64,000 nucleotides of DNA from assembly GCA_002104985.1 (NCBI GenBank), contig MCGO01000126.1, positions 1 through 64,000 on the forward strand. Reading direction: 5' to 3'. The position numbers and the translations under genes were made by a program. The stretch comes from Rhizoclosmatium globosum (Eukaryota; Chytridiomycota; Chytridiomycetes; Chytridiales; Chytriomycetaceae). Shown in pieces: positions 31,722-44,760 of the stretch. The notes under the pieces were generated by a model that was not told the DNA's origin, made no database searches, and saw nothing but the letters and a program-made list of their open reading frames with translations. Position 1 is the stretch's first letter; the number at the start of each line of letters is the position of its first letter.

Positions 31722-32491
31722 ATGTCCACCAAGATTGATATCCCAGGATCCAAGGCCGTTGGCGGTTTCTTTGCGGACTTCAAGACCTTTTTGATGCGTG
31801 GATCCCTTGTGGACCTTGCTGTTGGGTTAGTGTCTCCTTCAGTAGTACTAAATAAGGGTGCAGCCAGACTCACGCTTTTCAATAGTATCATTGTCGGTGG
31901 AGCATTCAACGTGATTGTCCAGTCGTTCGTCAACGACCTGATTTCACCAGTGATTGGTCTGATTGGCCAGAAGGTTCGCTGCTTCTGCCTTTTGATTTGT
32001 TTCAGAGTGTGATCTGAGTCAACTGACCGGCACCCAAAACCCAAACACAATACCAACAACAAAAAACAACAAAACAGAACTTGGAGAACCTTTTCTTGAT
32101 TATGAAGTGCTCAGACAAGTCGTTGGTGTGCAAGACTGGTTCAAACGACATTTACCCAACCATTGCTGCGGCTGCCCTTGACGGTGCTGCCACCTGGAAC
32201 TACGGTCGTTTCTTGCAGAATGTCATCTACTTTGTCATTGTTGCGTTCGTCATGTTCCTCATTGTCAAGGCATACGCTAGTATGTGTCTTCTGCCACCCA
32301 ACATTTTTCCTGACTAACTCTCTGTCATTTCCTTATACACTAATACTCAATTTCCACCAATAGAGTTCCTTGATTTGACCAAGAAGGAGGAAGTTGCTGC
32401 TGCCGCCGTCACTACCAAGAAATGTGAGGCTTGTCTCGAAGAAATTCACCTCGATGCCAAGAAGTGCAAGTTCTGCGCCTCTTCTGTTTAA
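31722..32491 (+). CDS. mscL: MscL-type mechanosensitive channel with zinc ribbon
   Basis: Four exons join in phase (31722-31825, 31886-31973, 32078-32279, 32364-32491), giving 173 residues. The MscL core is clear. The N-terminal helix FKTFLMRGSLVDLAVG leads into TM1 IIVGGAFNVIVQSFVNDLISPVIG. After a periplasmic-type loop, WNYGRFLQNVIYFVIVAFVMFLIVKAY forms TM2. The extra C-terminal tail CEACLEEIHLDAKKCKFC forms a CxxC…CxxC zinc ribbon that bacterial MscL lacks. The channel releases solutes on membrane stretch. In a zoospore-forming fungus, osmotic relief would be a sensible role, but that is inference. A second copy follows on the same strand 219 bp downstream. Confidence 0.92.
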
Positions 32492-32710
32492 GACCGGTCA
32501 TCTTTTTTCGCCTCTTGAATTCTACGTTTAGAATAGAGCTTATCAGTAATTCCATATGACCTCTTCACTCTGTAGCTATCATAAAAAATATCAAACTTCA
32601 GTTTTTGAAATCCCTTTCGTCTATTTTCCTTCATAATTGCAGATATATGATCTATATGAGCGGACGTGTCTCTTACAAGAAATCGATTTACTCCAAAACA
32701 AGTTCACCAA

Positions 32711-33721
32711 ATGTCCACCTTTCCCTCAGCAACAACGCTCAAACGAAGGACAATTGAGAAAGTAACCGAAGTTGCGGATCGTCTCCAACTTGAAGTTGAA
32801 AAGGGAGAAGCGGCAGTCTGGACAACGGCTCAGTCCTTTTGGGCTTTCATTCGGGCGGGGAACATGGTCGATCTTGCTGTCGGTCTTGTCATGGGTACGT
32901 TGTGGTAGTGCGATACTAGAGCATCCAATGGGAGGAGGAAGTATAGCTTGGATATCTTAATATGGATCTCTGAACATTCAGACACAACTGTTAATTGGAT
33001 CCTCTTCTAAATGAACTGTCTTCCACCCAAAAGGTGCTGCCTTCTCCGCCATGGTCAATTCATTCCTCCAAGACCTCATCACACCAATTCTCGGTCTCGG
33101 TGGTGAACACAACATGGGTTCGTTCACTGCCTCCAAATTCCAATCAATCAGTGCCAAACAACACTCACCTTTCCCATCAATCAAACAGCAAACCTCTTTC
33201 TCGTAATGCGATGCCCAGACGACTCAAAAATCGGGAAATGTAAAACAGGAAGCGCACACGGATACACCACAATCGAAGTATGCTTCCCAAACACCCAATT
33301 AACCCGTACTGACAATACCAAACAACAGCAAGCGACTACAGACGGAGCAGTCACGTGGAACTACGGTCGCTTCATCGAATACGTCCTAAACTTCTTCATC
33401 ATCGGAATCGCAATGTTCTTTTTCGTCAAACTGTATTCCAATTCAATCTTGAAACCAAAGAACGATGCCCACAAAATGAAGGAGTGCGAGGAGTGTTGCA
33501 AAGAGGTTCCTTTGAAGGCGCGGAAATGTCACTGGTGCCTGTCCATCTTTCCTGTTGCTGGTGGAGAAACTATTGTCATTATAGAAGAAGAGTTTGAAGC
33601 GAAACTGGATGTAGCGAAACGCGCAGAAAAGGAGGAAGGTGGGAATGAGAATTTTAAGATTGGGACTGTGGATGGAGAAGCATACACAAAGTACTTCACC
33701 GGAGCCGAGAAGGATGACTGA
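32711..33721 (+). CDS. mscL: MscL-type mechanosensitive channel, second copy
   Basis: Four exons (32711-32894, 33034-33117, 33189-33277, 33329-33721). After a 40-residue N-terminal extension come IRAGNMVDLAVGLVMG, FSAMVNSFLQDLITPILG (TM1), then WNYGRFIEYVLNFFIIGIAMFF (TM2). The zinc-ribbon tail CEECCKEVPLKARKCHWC follows, with a further 50-residue charged C-terminal extension. Intron positions after …VG/MG, after the TM1 region and before the second half match the first copy only partly. Same family and probable function as the upstream gene; the two arose by tandem duplication and have diverged strongly. Confidence 0.92.
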
Positions 33722-34000
33722 TGTGTACTTTAATTTGATCATGTTTATAGATGAATAGATTCTCAAATCTGGATCATTTGTCTCATTTCGATTTCCTAAG
33801 GGAAACTGAGTGCTTGACGGCTCGACGGCGCCACCATGAGTTTTGAAAATAGAACCTTACCCTTATAGCAATATGCGTGGAAAAAATTAAACGGACAATC
33901 GAATGGAATTCAACTCCCCAAATTAAGTGCCCTAAAATGAAGTTCGACCCCACAAATTAGGAATGTTTCATAATTTCCACTTACCAACCATGAAAATTCG

Positions 34001-34009
34001 ATAAAAGGA
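34001..34009 (+). promoter_or_regulatory. TATA-like element, RTA1 gene 1
   Basis: ATAAAAGGA lies 70 nt before the ATG, preceded by CTTACCAA. Similar elements occur at 35177 and 36294 before the two paralogues. Confidence 0.5.
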
Positions 34010-34070
34010 CAGACCGTCGTGCCCAATATCCTCCTTGAAAGCTCAAGACAACCCTTAAATCACACACAAC

Positions 34071-34967
34071 ATGGACGCATCCCTTCAAAAGCTCCCCAAC
34101 GGCGAATGGAACTACGCCTACTCCCCCTTCTTCGAAAAACCACGCCTCCATTTCGCCTCAGCCTGCTCCGCCATTTTCCTGATCCTCTCCATCGGCCACA
34201 TCTGGCTCGGAATCAAGCACAAGACAAAATACATGATTCCAATGGTAATCGGCTGCATAATGGAACTCGTCGGATACGCATACCGCTACCTCTCCATCCA
34301 AGACCCATTCGAGCCAGGGAAATTCGTCGTCCAATACATTGCAATCATCATCGCCCCGATCCTAATCACAACGTCTCTCTACACGCTCCTAGAAAAGATT
34401 ATGCACGCCTCGCATCCATCCATCATCCCGTTCAAAAAGTCCGGTGCAGTTTTTGTAACCGTTGAAGTCCTCACCCTCTTTATTCAAGTCGGTGGAGCCG
34501 GAATCGCATCCCAACAGAACGCAGACGAAAAGACACAACGTTTCGGATCCAACATCATGGTCGGCGGTGTAGGTCTCCAACTCGTATCCTTCCTCTGCTA
34601 CCTCGGAATCGCCGCCCTCTTTTACAAACGCGCAAGCCACATGGAATCAGTCAACCAAGAAGCACCATTGAACCCGAAATGGAAACACATCTTCTCAGCC
34701 TTAATCATGAGTTCCATTGCTGTATTCATCCGTTCCATTTTCCGTATGATTGAGTTCGTCGTTGGGTACTCGAGTGAACTGGCACGTAATGAGTTGTATA
34801 TGTACGGGTTTGACTTTTTCTTGATGGCGTTTGCGGTGTCGGTTGTGCTTGTGATTCACCCTGGACGTGTGTTGAATGTTGTTGTACAGCCACAGCAGTT
34901 CCAGTTGGAACAGAAGGATGAGTATCGCCCACGAGGACACCATCATGACAACGTTTACCGCGCGTAA
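34071..34967 (+). CDS. RTA1-like seven-TM protein, copy 1
   Basis: A single-exon protein of 298 residues starting MDASLQKLPNGEWNYAYSPF. Seven hydrophobic segments are visible. Conserved blocks are HKTKYMIPMVIGCIMELVGY, RYLSIQDPFEPGKFV, IIIAPILITTSLYTLLEKI and RSIFRMIEFVVGYSSELARN, typical of the fungal RTA1/lipid-translocating exporter-like family. Members sit in the plasma membrane and are linked to sterol or sphingoid-base stress; their exact transport activity is uncertain. It heads a run of three tandem paralogues on the same strand. Confidence 0.92.
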   Translation: MDASLQKLPNGEWNYAYSPFFEKPRLHFASACSAIFLILSIGHIWLGIKHKTKYMIPMVIGCIMELVGYAYRYLSIQDPFEPGKFVVQYIAIIIAPILITTSLYTLLEKIMHASHPSIIPFKKSGAVFVTVEVLTLFIQVGGAGIASQQNADEKTQRFGSNIMVGGVGLQLVSFLCYLGIAALFYKRASHMESVNQEAPLNPKWKHIFSALIMSSIAVFIRSIFRMIEFVVGYSSELARNELYMYGFDFFLMAFAVSVVLVIHPGRVLNVVVQPQQFQLEQKDEYRPRGHHHDNVYRA

Positions 34968-35176
34968 GACTGTTTCTTCATTATTGTACTTAGATTGCAT
35001 TTCTTTACAAATACATTGTGATATCACTGAAATTTCTTTTTTTCATTTTTGGACTGAAACACTCAAAATTCGTGGGTGACACAAGTTCAACTGACTGCCG
35101 CCGTTAAAAAAGTTCGTTTTTTAATGCGAAGAAACGTGGGTCTGTTTTCAAACCCATTTAATTCAAAGTGTGCACC

Positions 35177-35185
35177 ATAAAAAGG
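35177..35185 (+). promoter_or_regulatory. TATA-like element, RTA1 gene 2
   Basis: ATAAAAAGG lies 66 nt before the chosen ATG at 35243. Confidence 0.5.
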
Positions 35186-35242
35186 AGCAGACTTCCATCA
35201 CTCCTTCACATCAAATATTGTAACCTCGAAACATCCAAGAAA

Positions 35243-36115
35243 ATGGAAAACCTTCCTCAAAAACTTCCCAATGGAGACTGGAACTACGCCGCTTCCCCTT
35301 TTTTTGAAACACCGCGCCAATACCTCTCCATAATTGCAGCCTCCCTCTTTCTACTCCTCTCCCTCCTCCACATAACCCTCGCCATTCGCCACAAGACAAA
35401 ATACATGATCCCAATGATAATCGGCAGCCTCATGGAAATAACCGGATACACGTCACGATACCTATCAATCCAAGACCCCTTTGAAGAAACCAAGTTTATT
35501 GTATACTACGTATCCGTCGTAATCGCTCCAATCTTCATAACAACCTCCTTATACACACTGCTCGAGAAGATAATGCACGCCTCACATCCTACCCTCGCGC
35601 CTCTCAAGAAATCCGGACGCGTCTTTGTAATAGTCGAAATCCTCACCCTCCTCATCCAAGTAATCGGAGCCGTCGTGGTATCCCCGCGAAGCGCGACAGA
35701 AGACCAAATCAAACTGGGCACAAACCTCTTACTTGCCGGAATCGGTCTCCAATTAGCCTCATTCGCATGTTACCTCGGAATAGCGTTCCTGTTCCACTAC
35801 CGTGCCAAGAAACTTGAACGTACGGAGCATGTGTCTCCGTTGAATCCAAGATGGAAGCAGATCTATTCTGTTTTGATTCTTTCGTCATTCGCGGTCCTTA
35901 TTCGTTCCATTTTCAGAATGGTAGAGTTCAATGTCGGATATTCAAGTGAATTGGCTAGGAACGAGTTGTATTTGTATGGATTTGATTTCTTGATGATGTC
36001 GTTTGCGTGTGTATGTCTTATTGTTGTACATCCTGGCGCAGCTTTGAAACATACCGGCACTGAAATTGAGATGGGCAAACCAGCGCATTTGAGTCACCCA
36101 CCAGAATTTATTTAA
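35243..36115 (+). CDS. RTA1-like seven-TM protein, copy 2
   Basis: 290 residues from ATG 35243 (MENLPQKLPNGDWNYAASPF). An in-frame upstream ATG at 35168 is rejected because the paralogues start here and the TATA-like box at 35177 lies downstream of it. It has the same blocks as its neighbours: HKTKYMIPMIIGSLMEITGY, RYLSIQDPFEETKF, RSIFRMVEFNVGYSSELARN. It is the most divergent of the three (for example VVSPRSATEDQIKLG where the others have IASQQNADEKT). AATAAA follows at about 36146. Confidence 0.92.
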   Translation: MENLPQKLPNGDWNYAASPFFETPRQYLSIIAASLFLLLSLLHITLAIRHKTKYMIPMIIGSLMEITGYTSRYLSIQDPFEETKFIVYYVSVVIAPIFITTSLYTLLEKIMHASHPTLAPLKKSGRVFVIVEILTLLIQVIGAVVVSPRSATEDQIKLGTNLLLAGIGLQLASFACYLGIAFLFHYRAKKLERTEHVSPLNPRWKQIYSVLILSSFAVLIRSIFRMVEFNVGYSSELARNELYLYGFDFLMMSFACVCLIVVHPGAALKHTGTEIEMGKPAHLSHPPEFI

Positions 36116-36293
36116 ATTTCTTGTCTTCTTTCTTTTTCTCTTTTGAATAAAACGCTTGCTTCTGAAAGAGATACTCAAAAATTGCTTGAGTTCGACATAC
36201 ACTCTAAATTTATTGCTTAAAGTTCAACGCTTCCACTTTCAAATTACCGCTTACCAAGTAAGCACCCACACCAACCTCGACACATAAAAAGGC

Positions 36294-36302
36294 ACACATC
36301 CG
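36294..36302 (+). promoter_or_regulatory. TATA-like element, RTA1 gene 3
   Basis: ATAAAAAGG lies 81 nt before the ATG, with CTTACCAA about 40 nt further upstream, as for gene 1. Confidence 0.5.
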
Positions 36303-36374
36303 CTTCTCCATCCCTTCCCCCAAAAAAACGCCTCTTCCCAACAAACAAGTTAAAAAACAACAAACAACAAAAGA

Positions 36375-37283
36375 ATGGACGCATCCTTCCAAAAACTACC
36401 CAACGGAGAATGGAACTACGACATGTCCCCCTTCTTTGAAAAGCCCCGCCTCTACCTCGCAGCAATCTCCGCCGCAGTCTACGCCCTCCTCACAATCGGG
36501 CACATATTCCAAGGAATCCGACACAAGACAAAGTACATGATCCCCATGATCCTCGGTTGCATCATGGAGCTCGTAGGGTGGTCGTACAGATACCTCTCCA
36601 TCCAAGACCCCTTTGACGCAACGAAATTCGTTGTGCAGTATATTGCGATTATTATTGCACCCATTTTGATCACGACTAGTTTGTATACGCTTCTTGAGAA
36701 GATTATGCATGCTTCGCATCCGTCTGTGGCGCCGTTCAAGAAGTCTGGTGCTGTGTTTGTGGTTGTTGAGGTGTTGACGCTGTTTATTCAAGTGGGAGGT
36801 GCAGGGATTGCGTCTCAACAGAACGCGGATGAGAAGACTATGCGTTTTGGATCGAATATTATGGTTGGAGGTATTGCGTTGCAGCTGGTTTCGTTCTCAT
36901 GCTACCTTGGAATCGCGGGTCTATTTTACAAGCGTGCACAGGATTTGGAAGTGAAGCAACACGTTGTTCCATTGAACTCAAAGTGGAAGCATATCTTCAA
37001 TACTCTTGTCATCAGTTCTATTGCCGTGTTTATCCGTTCCATTTTCCGTCTGATTGAATTTATCGTTGGATATTCTTCAGCTTTGGGCAAGAACGAGTTG
37101 TACTTGTACGGCTTTGACTTTTTGCTGATGGCATTCGCTGTTACTTGCGTGAACGTAATTCATCCTGGTCGCGTCTTGAATCACATTCCAACTGCCGCTG
37201 AAATTGACTTGGAAAAGCGAAATGCCACTGCTGCTCAAGGAGGGCACGTTGAAGCACCAGCTCCAGCCATCCGTTCCAACTAA
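36375..37283 (+). CDS. RTA1-like seven-TM protein, copy 3
   Basis: 302 residues (MDASFQKLPNGEWNYDMSPF) with seven TM segments and the family blocks HKTKYMIPMILGCIMELVGW and RSIFRLIEFIVGYSSALGKN. It is closest to copy 1, sharing IASQQNADEKT and GSNIMVGG. The C-terminal tail is hydrophilic. AATAAA at about 37332 follows. Confidence 0.92.
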   Translation: MDASFQKLPNGEWNYDMSPFFEKPRLYLAAISAAVYALLTIGHIFQGIRHKTKYMIPMILGCIMELVGWSYRYLSIQDPFDATKFVVQYIAIIIAPILITTSLYTLLEKIMHASHPSVAPFKKSGAVFVVVEVLTLFIQVGGAGIASQQNADEKTMRFGSNIMVGGIALQLVSFSCYLGIAGLFYKRAQDLEVKQHVVPLNSKWKHIFNTLVISSIAVFIRSIFRLIEFIVGYSSALGKNELYLYGFDFLLMAFAVTCVNVIHPGRVLNHIPTAAEIDLEKRNATAAQGGHVEAPAPAIRSN

Positions 37284-37414
37284 AATCACTTTTGCATGAA
37301 CCTCATTACTTATTTCTTTGATATTATCTGAATAAAGACTCCTGCTGAAATGAATGCTGATGTGATCGAAACGAATGTCACAAACGAATCTTCAAACAAA
37401 AGGAAAGCCAAGCA

Positions 37415-39078
<1,664 letters not shown>

Positions 39079-39242
39079 TAGACAAAAAAAAGAAGAAAGA
39101 GCCTCGTTGTGTTTTGTGATTACTTGAGAATGAAAGATGGACATGTATGTTATTTAGTTTGTTGTGTGTGTGTTAAATAAATGGAATGAGAGGTTGCCTC
39201 AAGTCTGAGTATCGAACCTTTTGTCTTTGAACTTTCCCAGAT

Positions 39243-40866
39243 ATGCAACTCATCTGGATCTGTTTTTGTGTTGGCAGTCTTGTTGCCAGTGAGAGAATGT
39301 AAGCAACGTTGTCATACATTACTTGTGCTTAACCACAAGCAACACACAGAACAGTGCCAATATCGCAACGACATGTTCCAATTGATTTGAGCCGGGACAC
39401 TGCCAACTTGAACAAGTACTTCCAGACCAAGCACAAGCGAGATCCAAGCATCCAAGTTCCAATAAACACAAATGGCGGTGCGTTCTTTGTGCCAATCGCA
39501 ATTGGAACTCCGGCGCAACAGTTTTCTGTTTTGGTTGACACTGGTTCATCGTTGCTGGTACGCTTTCCTTTCTTTCCTATTACGATCTATTACTAATTTA
39601 GTATAGTGGGTTCCATCAACTCAATGTTCAATATGTGACACACCTGCCACGTCAAACTCAGCCTGCCAATGCAAGTCCCTCAATCCACCATTCAATCCCC
39701 GCCTTTCTTCCACCTTTTCCCAAGCACAAAACGCATCCACGCAAAAGGTGGCATACGCAGTCGGAGCCATTGAAGGCACACCAGCAACAGAATCAATTTC
39801 ACTTGGCCCATCAACACTCAAATCAATCCCGTTTCTCCTCACAACAAAAGAAGATAAAATAACAAGTTCAAACATGAACGGATTCGGAGACGGAATTCTC
39901 GGTCTCGCTTTCCAAGACGGACTTGACACCACAAAACACCATTCCACTTTGCCATTCTTTCTCGCACAACAAAACCTACTTCCAAAAAATATGTTCTCGG
40001 TTTGGTTAAACCAATCATTTGAAACTACTTCGGAATCCCCAATTGATCCTCTTGGAGGCCGCCTAATCCTCGGGGATCCTGACCCATCCCTATACATCCC
40101 ACCTGTCCAATACTTTCCCATAAGTCCAATCCCAATCACAAACGAAGACTACTCAGTATCAACATCATACTTTTACTCGTTCCCAGCTACATCCCTCTCT
40201 GTAAACGGAAACACGATTCCCGCACGGCAAGGAACTCTCGCCCTTTTAGATACAGGGACAACATTGATCCAAATGGATTCTGCAACGCTCATGCAATTAG
40301 TAACGCAATTCAACGGTGTACTTTCATATAACCCTGAGAGGAAGTGGTATGACGGGCGTTGTGTGGATACGTTGAAGTTACCACCGATCGTACTGAATTT
40401 ATCCGGCGTTGAGTTTTCGTTGAGCGCAAAGGAGTACATGTTTGCTTTGGATGGATCTGATAAAACGTGTTTTTTGGGTTTGTGTTGTTCATGTCAACAT
40501 AATCAAAATATTAAGCTTGCTTGTCTCATAGGAATCCAAGAATACAACGCTCAACCAAACTCACCAGTCCTCTGGGTTCTCGGGGACGTGTTTTTGCAAA
40601 AGTATTATTCTGTTTACGATTTGGAGAACAAGCGCGTCGGGTTGGCTCTTGCTGTTGATGGGAAACTTACTACCCCTACTCGAGTTTCTAGTAGTTCAAC
40701 GAGCAGTTCCACACAATCTTTAGGGCCAATTCAAACCACATCGAATCCGTTGGGACAATCTGGGAATTCAGCAGCAATGGAAACTGCCCAAACAAAAGCA
40801 AGCTCAAGTAAACGAATCGTTATTGGACTATTGCCATGGCTTCGTGCCATTTTTCTTTTAATGTAG
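39243..40866 (+). CDS. GPI-type secreted aspartic protease
   Basis: The short first exon (39243-39298) encodes a signal peptide (MQLIWICFCVGSLVAS). Exon 2 carries FFVPIAIGTPAQQFSVLVDTGSSLL. After an intron, WVPSTQC, GDGILGLAFQDGL and second catalytic motif LALLDTGTT follow. A 57-nt intron near 40477-40533 is in frame and removes a Cys-rich stretch. The end shows LWVLGDVFLQKYYSVYDLENKRVG. It closes with a Ser/Thr-rich stalk and a hydrophobic tail IVIGLLPWLRAIFLLM, the usual GPI-anchor signal, as in yapsins. It lacks the long propeptide of PEP4. Cell-surface or wall protein processing is likely. Confidence 0.88.
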
Positions 40867-41491
40867 CCTCACATACCCTAAAATAAACTGAAAAATATCG
40901 TCACGTATTGAAAAGGACTGAACATCTTTCCATAAACTGTCTGCACTCGTTTGTAGGACGCTTACGTATCATCAATGCAAATTTGAGTTTAAAGCCAAGT
41001 TACAAGTATTGAGAGTCCGGTGCTTTGTTGTATCTGCTTAGTGCTAAATATGTGTTTCATTAGGTATTGTGACTTCGAAAATGACAGAAACAAGGGCTTT
41101 GAAATTGGTTCTTTTCGCGTCGAGTGAACCGACTCGTACACAAGGGTTTAATCCTCCTCCTGGTTCCTCTGGAGATAATTAAACTAATTTGATGGGGTAA
41201 GGTGGTGAACGCATTTTTTGATATTGTCACACATAAATTGTGAGCGTATTACGTATTAAACACTGTTTCTCCTCAGTCCTTGAAAATCGCAGTGAAAATC
41301 GCAGTTAATTCCCTCCAATTGAAGCACCTCTTCCACACCTCACTAACCACAAAAGTTTCGCCCAAAATCTCCTCGAAAGAATAAGAGCTTTCAGATTTGA
41401 TTGAGTTTGAATGAGTTACATTTTATTAATAAGCTGGACAAAGGGAAGTTGTGAACAAAGAAACTGGAGATCGTGAAAATCCAACCCAAAT
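40867..41491. other. Intergenic stretch, no supported gene
   Basis: About 620 bp. It contains the 3' AATAAA of the protease gene (about 40881) and AT-rich sequence. No frame over 50 codons with family resemblance is seen. Confidence 0.5.
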
Positions 41492-42630
41492 ATGTTTTCA
41501 TATGGAGGAAGGGGAGGGACGTCAATGAGACTTGCTGGCTATGGCGGCCACAATGAAGAGGACGAAGATGATGAGGAGGACGAACTTGAAGAAGTGGAAC
41601 CATCAAGAGAGGCCACAATTGTCCAGTCAGCGTTGCCAACAAAACCAGTGCAAATCAGCCCACTAATCAAGGCTGCTGAACCAAAGATATCTGCCAAAGA
41701 ACAACCTCCCCCAAAGACTCAGTCGAACTCGATTGCTCCAAATAAGGAAACCACACTCAAATCGGCACTCAAAAATACCGTATTACTTCCATTAGAAACA
41801 ATCCCTGTGCCAGTTGATCCAGCTCCAGCTCTAAATCCTGTTAAAGTTGCCCAACCTCCAGTTACATCCCAAACCACCCAAACAAAAATTACACCACTTC
41901 CATTGGCGTCATCAATTTCAGAGGATATTGACCAAGATGCCATTGTATGTAACTCACTCCACACTGTCACCGTCGACTAACATCACTACTTCGCAGAAAC
42001 TTCTTGATTTAGATTCCAACGTTCAAAGTCCGCCAATTCCTTTGCATGAATACTATACATCGGACTTTCATGGCGATCAAAAGGGAGCTCTTCGTCTTTC
42101 GGAACGACACACAATGGAATCCAAGGATACTCTGGATTTTTATCCTCAACCAAAATCACGAGCAAGCCTGGTAGCATCCAAGGATGTGACTGCTTCCAAA
42201 GAATCTTTTGTGGATAGTCCCATTGTGAACCATAATGCGCAGAACCATCCTGCGGTTGGTGATATAGTTGCTCCAAGTGTTTCTGATGCTCCAGTTGATA
42301 GTATGGTCAACGAAGAACAAATTCTGACATTCATAAGGGCAAGAGAGGGACGAAAAATTCTTAACTCAACATCTGTTGAAGTGCTCATGAGAGCCATAGC
42401 AACTAACAATGATTGGTCTGACGACGAGATGCGCTGTGATGGTAAGTTAAAAAGTGATAGTTTTGGGCACTCATATCAAATTTGCAAAAGTGGCCTTGTT
42501 GCATAAATATAGGCTTAAATCAGTCAAGAATTTGAGAGCCCTCAGCGGACACGCTTGGTCTGAATTGACTGACATTCTTCCAACCACTAAAGACTTGATC
42601 CGAAAATCTATCGCATGGGAAGAAACTTAA
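41492..42630 (+). CDS. Largely disordered protein of unknown function
   Basis: Three exons join in phase: 41492-41944, 41998-42440 and a last exon starting after AAATCAG at about 42520. The N-terminus is Gly-rich, then acidic (EEDEDDEEDELEEVEPS), then Pro/Ser/Thr-rich. Only the C-terminus looks folded (EEQILTFIRAREGRKILNST and VKNLRALSGHAWSELTDILP). The last acceptor was chosen because the nearer TAG leads at once to a stop. An exact reading needs cDNA. Function unknown. Confidence 0.65.
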
Positions 42631-42871
42631 TTTTTCTTTCTTTTTTCTTTTCCTCTCGACTCTATCTGAATAAAATTCTTACTATTTAACAGAAGTGATA
42701 GGTCTTACATCCATCACATCAAGGAGAGGTGGAAATTTTCTGTCTGGCCACGAAGATGGTGTATCAGGCGGTTGACCACCTTTTAATGGTAAAGAAAATG
42801 TAAAGAGCTCAATAATCATGGTATGTTACGTTTATATTTACTTGGAAGAGGATCTTAATTTAAACCCCTAA

Positions 42872-44760
42872 CTACTGCATTACTTCATTCCAAAATTCCC
42901 TCCAATCGTCGTCTATTTTGCTATGCCAGCGAGTACCATCAGCTAATTCCAAACCCAACAGTCCCAAGTATGCTTGATATTCTCCTTGACTAAAATCCGT
43001 TTTGTTTAGATCCATACAATTCACAGTTCCGGCTCCGACTTCATTGTTGTAATCATTAATTGAGTTTCGGATTTCCCGAAGCATTGCTTCCATCACGGGT
43101 CCAACTGGCTCAGAAATGTCTCTCTCAGCCATTAATTTCAGAACAAAGCCGGTCAACAGCTTGGCGATGTCAAGTATAAGATTGACTTTGACTTGAGCTA
43201 CATCTCGCCATTCCTGTCCCATCCGACAAATAAGAAACCAAGCCGTTATAATTATTTCGTACAAGATGTGCCAAAAAGGTGTGTGATACAAAATCACCTG
43301 TATATGAATATGGTTTGGCATCTCTATCAACAATTTAATAATATGCGCAGTGTTTTCCAGTGCAGAACAAGACTGTTTAATTGCCCACATAATAGTTCCA
43401 TACATGGATAACGTGCACTGAGACGGGCGAAATCGCTTTAACCCCGACAGGTACAAGTGCGAGCGATAAACAAGTGTCGTGCACACAAGATGGTCCAAAT
43501 TCACCTCCAAAACAAACACGTCAGTTGGATCAATGTCTTTCAAGAGTATAGACGCCATATCAGAAGGAGAATCAAGCGGGAGCAACATATAGGAGGGAAC
43601 TTTGGATCGCAGAAGTTCACTTTGAAGTTGCATATTCACTAATGAAGGCGATGAAATTATTTCTTGAAGTGACGATGGTCCATTTGCGTAATAGCGCTTG
43701 ATGGCAACCATGAACTTTCGCACTTCGCAGAGTGACTCAAAGGAGCTGATACTGCCGAAAACACCTTCTATTGCTCTAAGTGGTTTCACTTGATGGGATA
43801 ATAATACTTGAATCCCACAGTCTGGCAGGTTCAAAGACATCTCATCTAAATGCACGCAAGGAATTAACCCCAATTCTAAACAATCATTAAATTACGCACG
43901 ATGTGAAATGAATCCCAGACCCCAGGTGATTCGGCGTCTTTCTTCTTTTTCTATCTCGTTCAGTCCAAGGTGGGGTTGCTCATCTGGATCCACATCCAAT
44001 TTCAACAGAGGTACCATATTCACAGCCATAATTAAAAATGGAAGTCCAAGATGGCCCTTTTTCATAACTTTTGAATATACAAAGATCCAATAGTACGCCT
44101 TTACGGTAGCCAATGAAGGTTTATCTGCAGCAAGAATTACTGCCTTCCGTGCACGTTTGAAGAAACAGAGCGCAGCCTCATCCGATATTGTACCAGAAAA
44201 ATACGACGCTATAGCACATATAACGAGCCTGCCACAATGTCAAAACCTCAACCCACACTCACTCTCGATCCCGAAATAAAGTCTTACCGTAAAGGCGCAG
44301 GTTGTGTAAAGAACGTCATCATGAACCCGTGAACATCCATTGAGAACTTCAGCGTCGAAACAAGCGAGTTGTGTCTCACAAAAGCAAGAACGCAGTCAAA
44401 GTCTTCCATCGTCGGCATAAGATCAGGATCTTCAATGTACCAATCCTCGTGATGTGTGTCCAAGAGCGGGGCTTCCATAGCATGTATGATTTGAGTGATG
44501 GCTGGGCCAGTTGTTATATGAAGGAGATCGTGACTGAGCGACTGGTTGAGAGGCGGTGAATACATAACTGGACAATTCGGAGATGATTGAGATGGTAGGG
44601 ACTCTTTGAAAACCAGGCTGTTGTGGGTGTTTAGGTAGATACATTGGATTCCCTGTGATCGGCAGCCTGAGCATCCAGTGGGCTCTTTAGTACAGCCCTT
44701 CTTTCTTCTTTGACAATCTTGGCATGATTTAACCCGAGAAGGGGTGACATGGGACTTCAT
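42872..44760 (-). CDS. Zn(II)2Cys6 fungal transcription factor
   Basis: The N-terminus has the binuclear cluster CQDCQRRKKGCTKEPTGCSGC…C (CX2CX6CX6CX2CX6C) at residues about 13-40. A short linker and the acidic YIEDPDLMPTMEDFD block follow. The rest is a helical middle-homology-type regulatory domain (LVICAIASYFSG…, YYWIFVYSKVMKKGHLG…, ERRRITWGLGFISH…). Exon 1 ends at 44288 with a GTAAGA donor; later exon joins near 43890 are less certain. Such proteins bind CGG-type half sites and regulate metabolic or stress genes. The neighbouring dehydrogenase is a possible target but nothing shows this. A decayed paralogue lies at 46330. Confidence 0.88.

Noticed and set aside
35168..35242. Upstream start for RTA1 copy 2
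   Set aside because: It would precede the TATA-like box and add a 25-residue extension absent from both paralogues.
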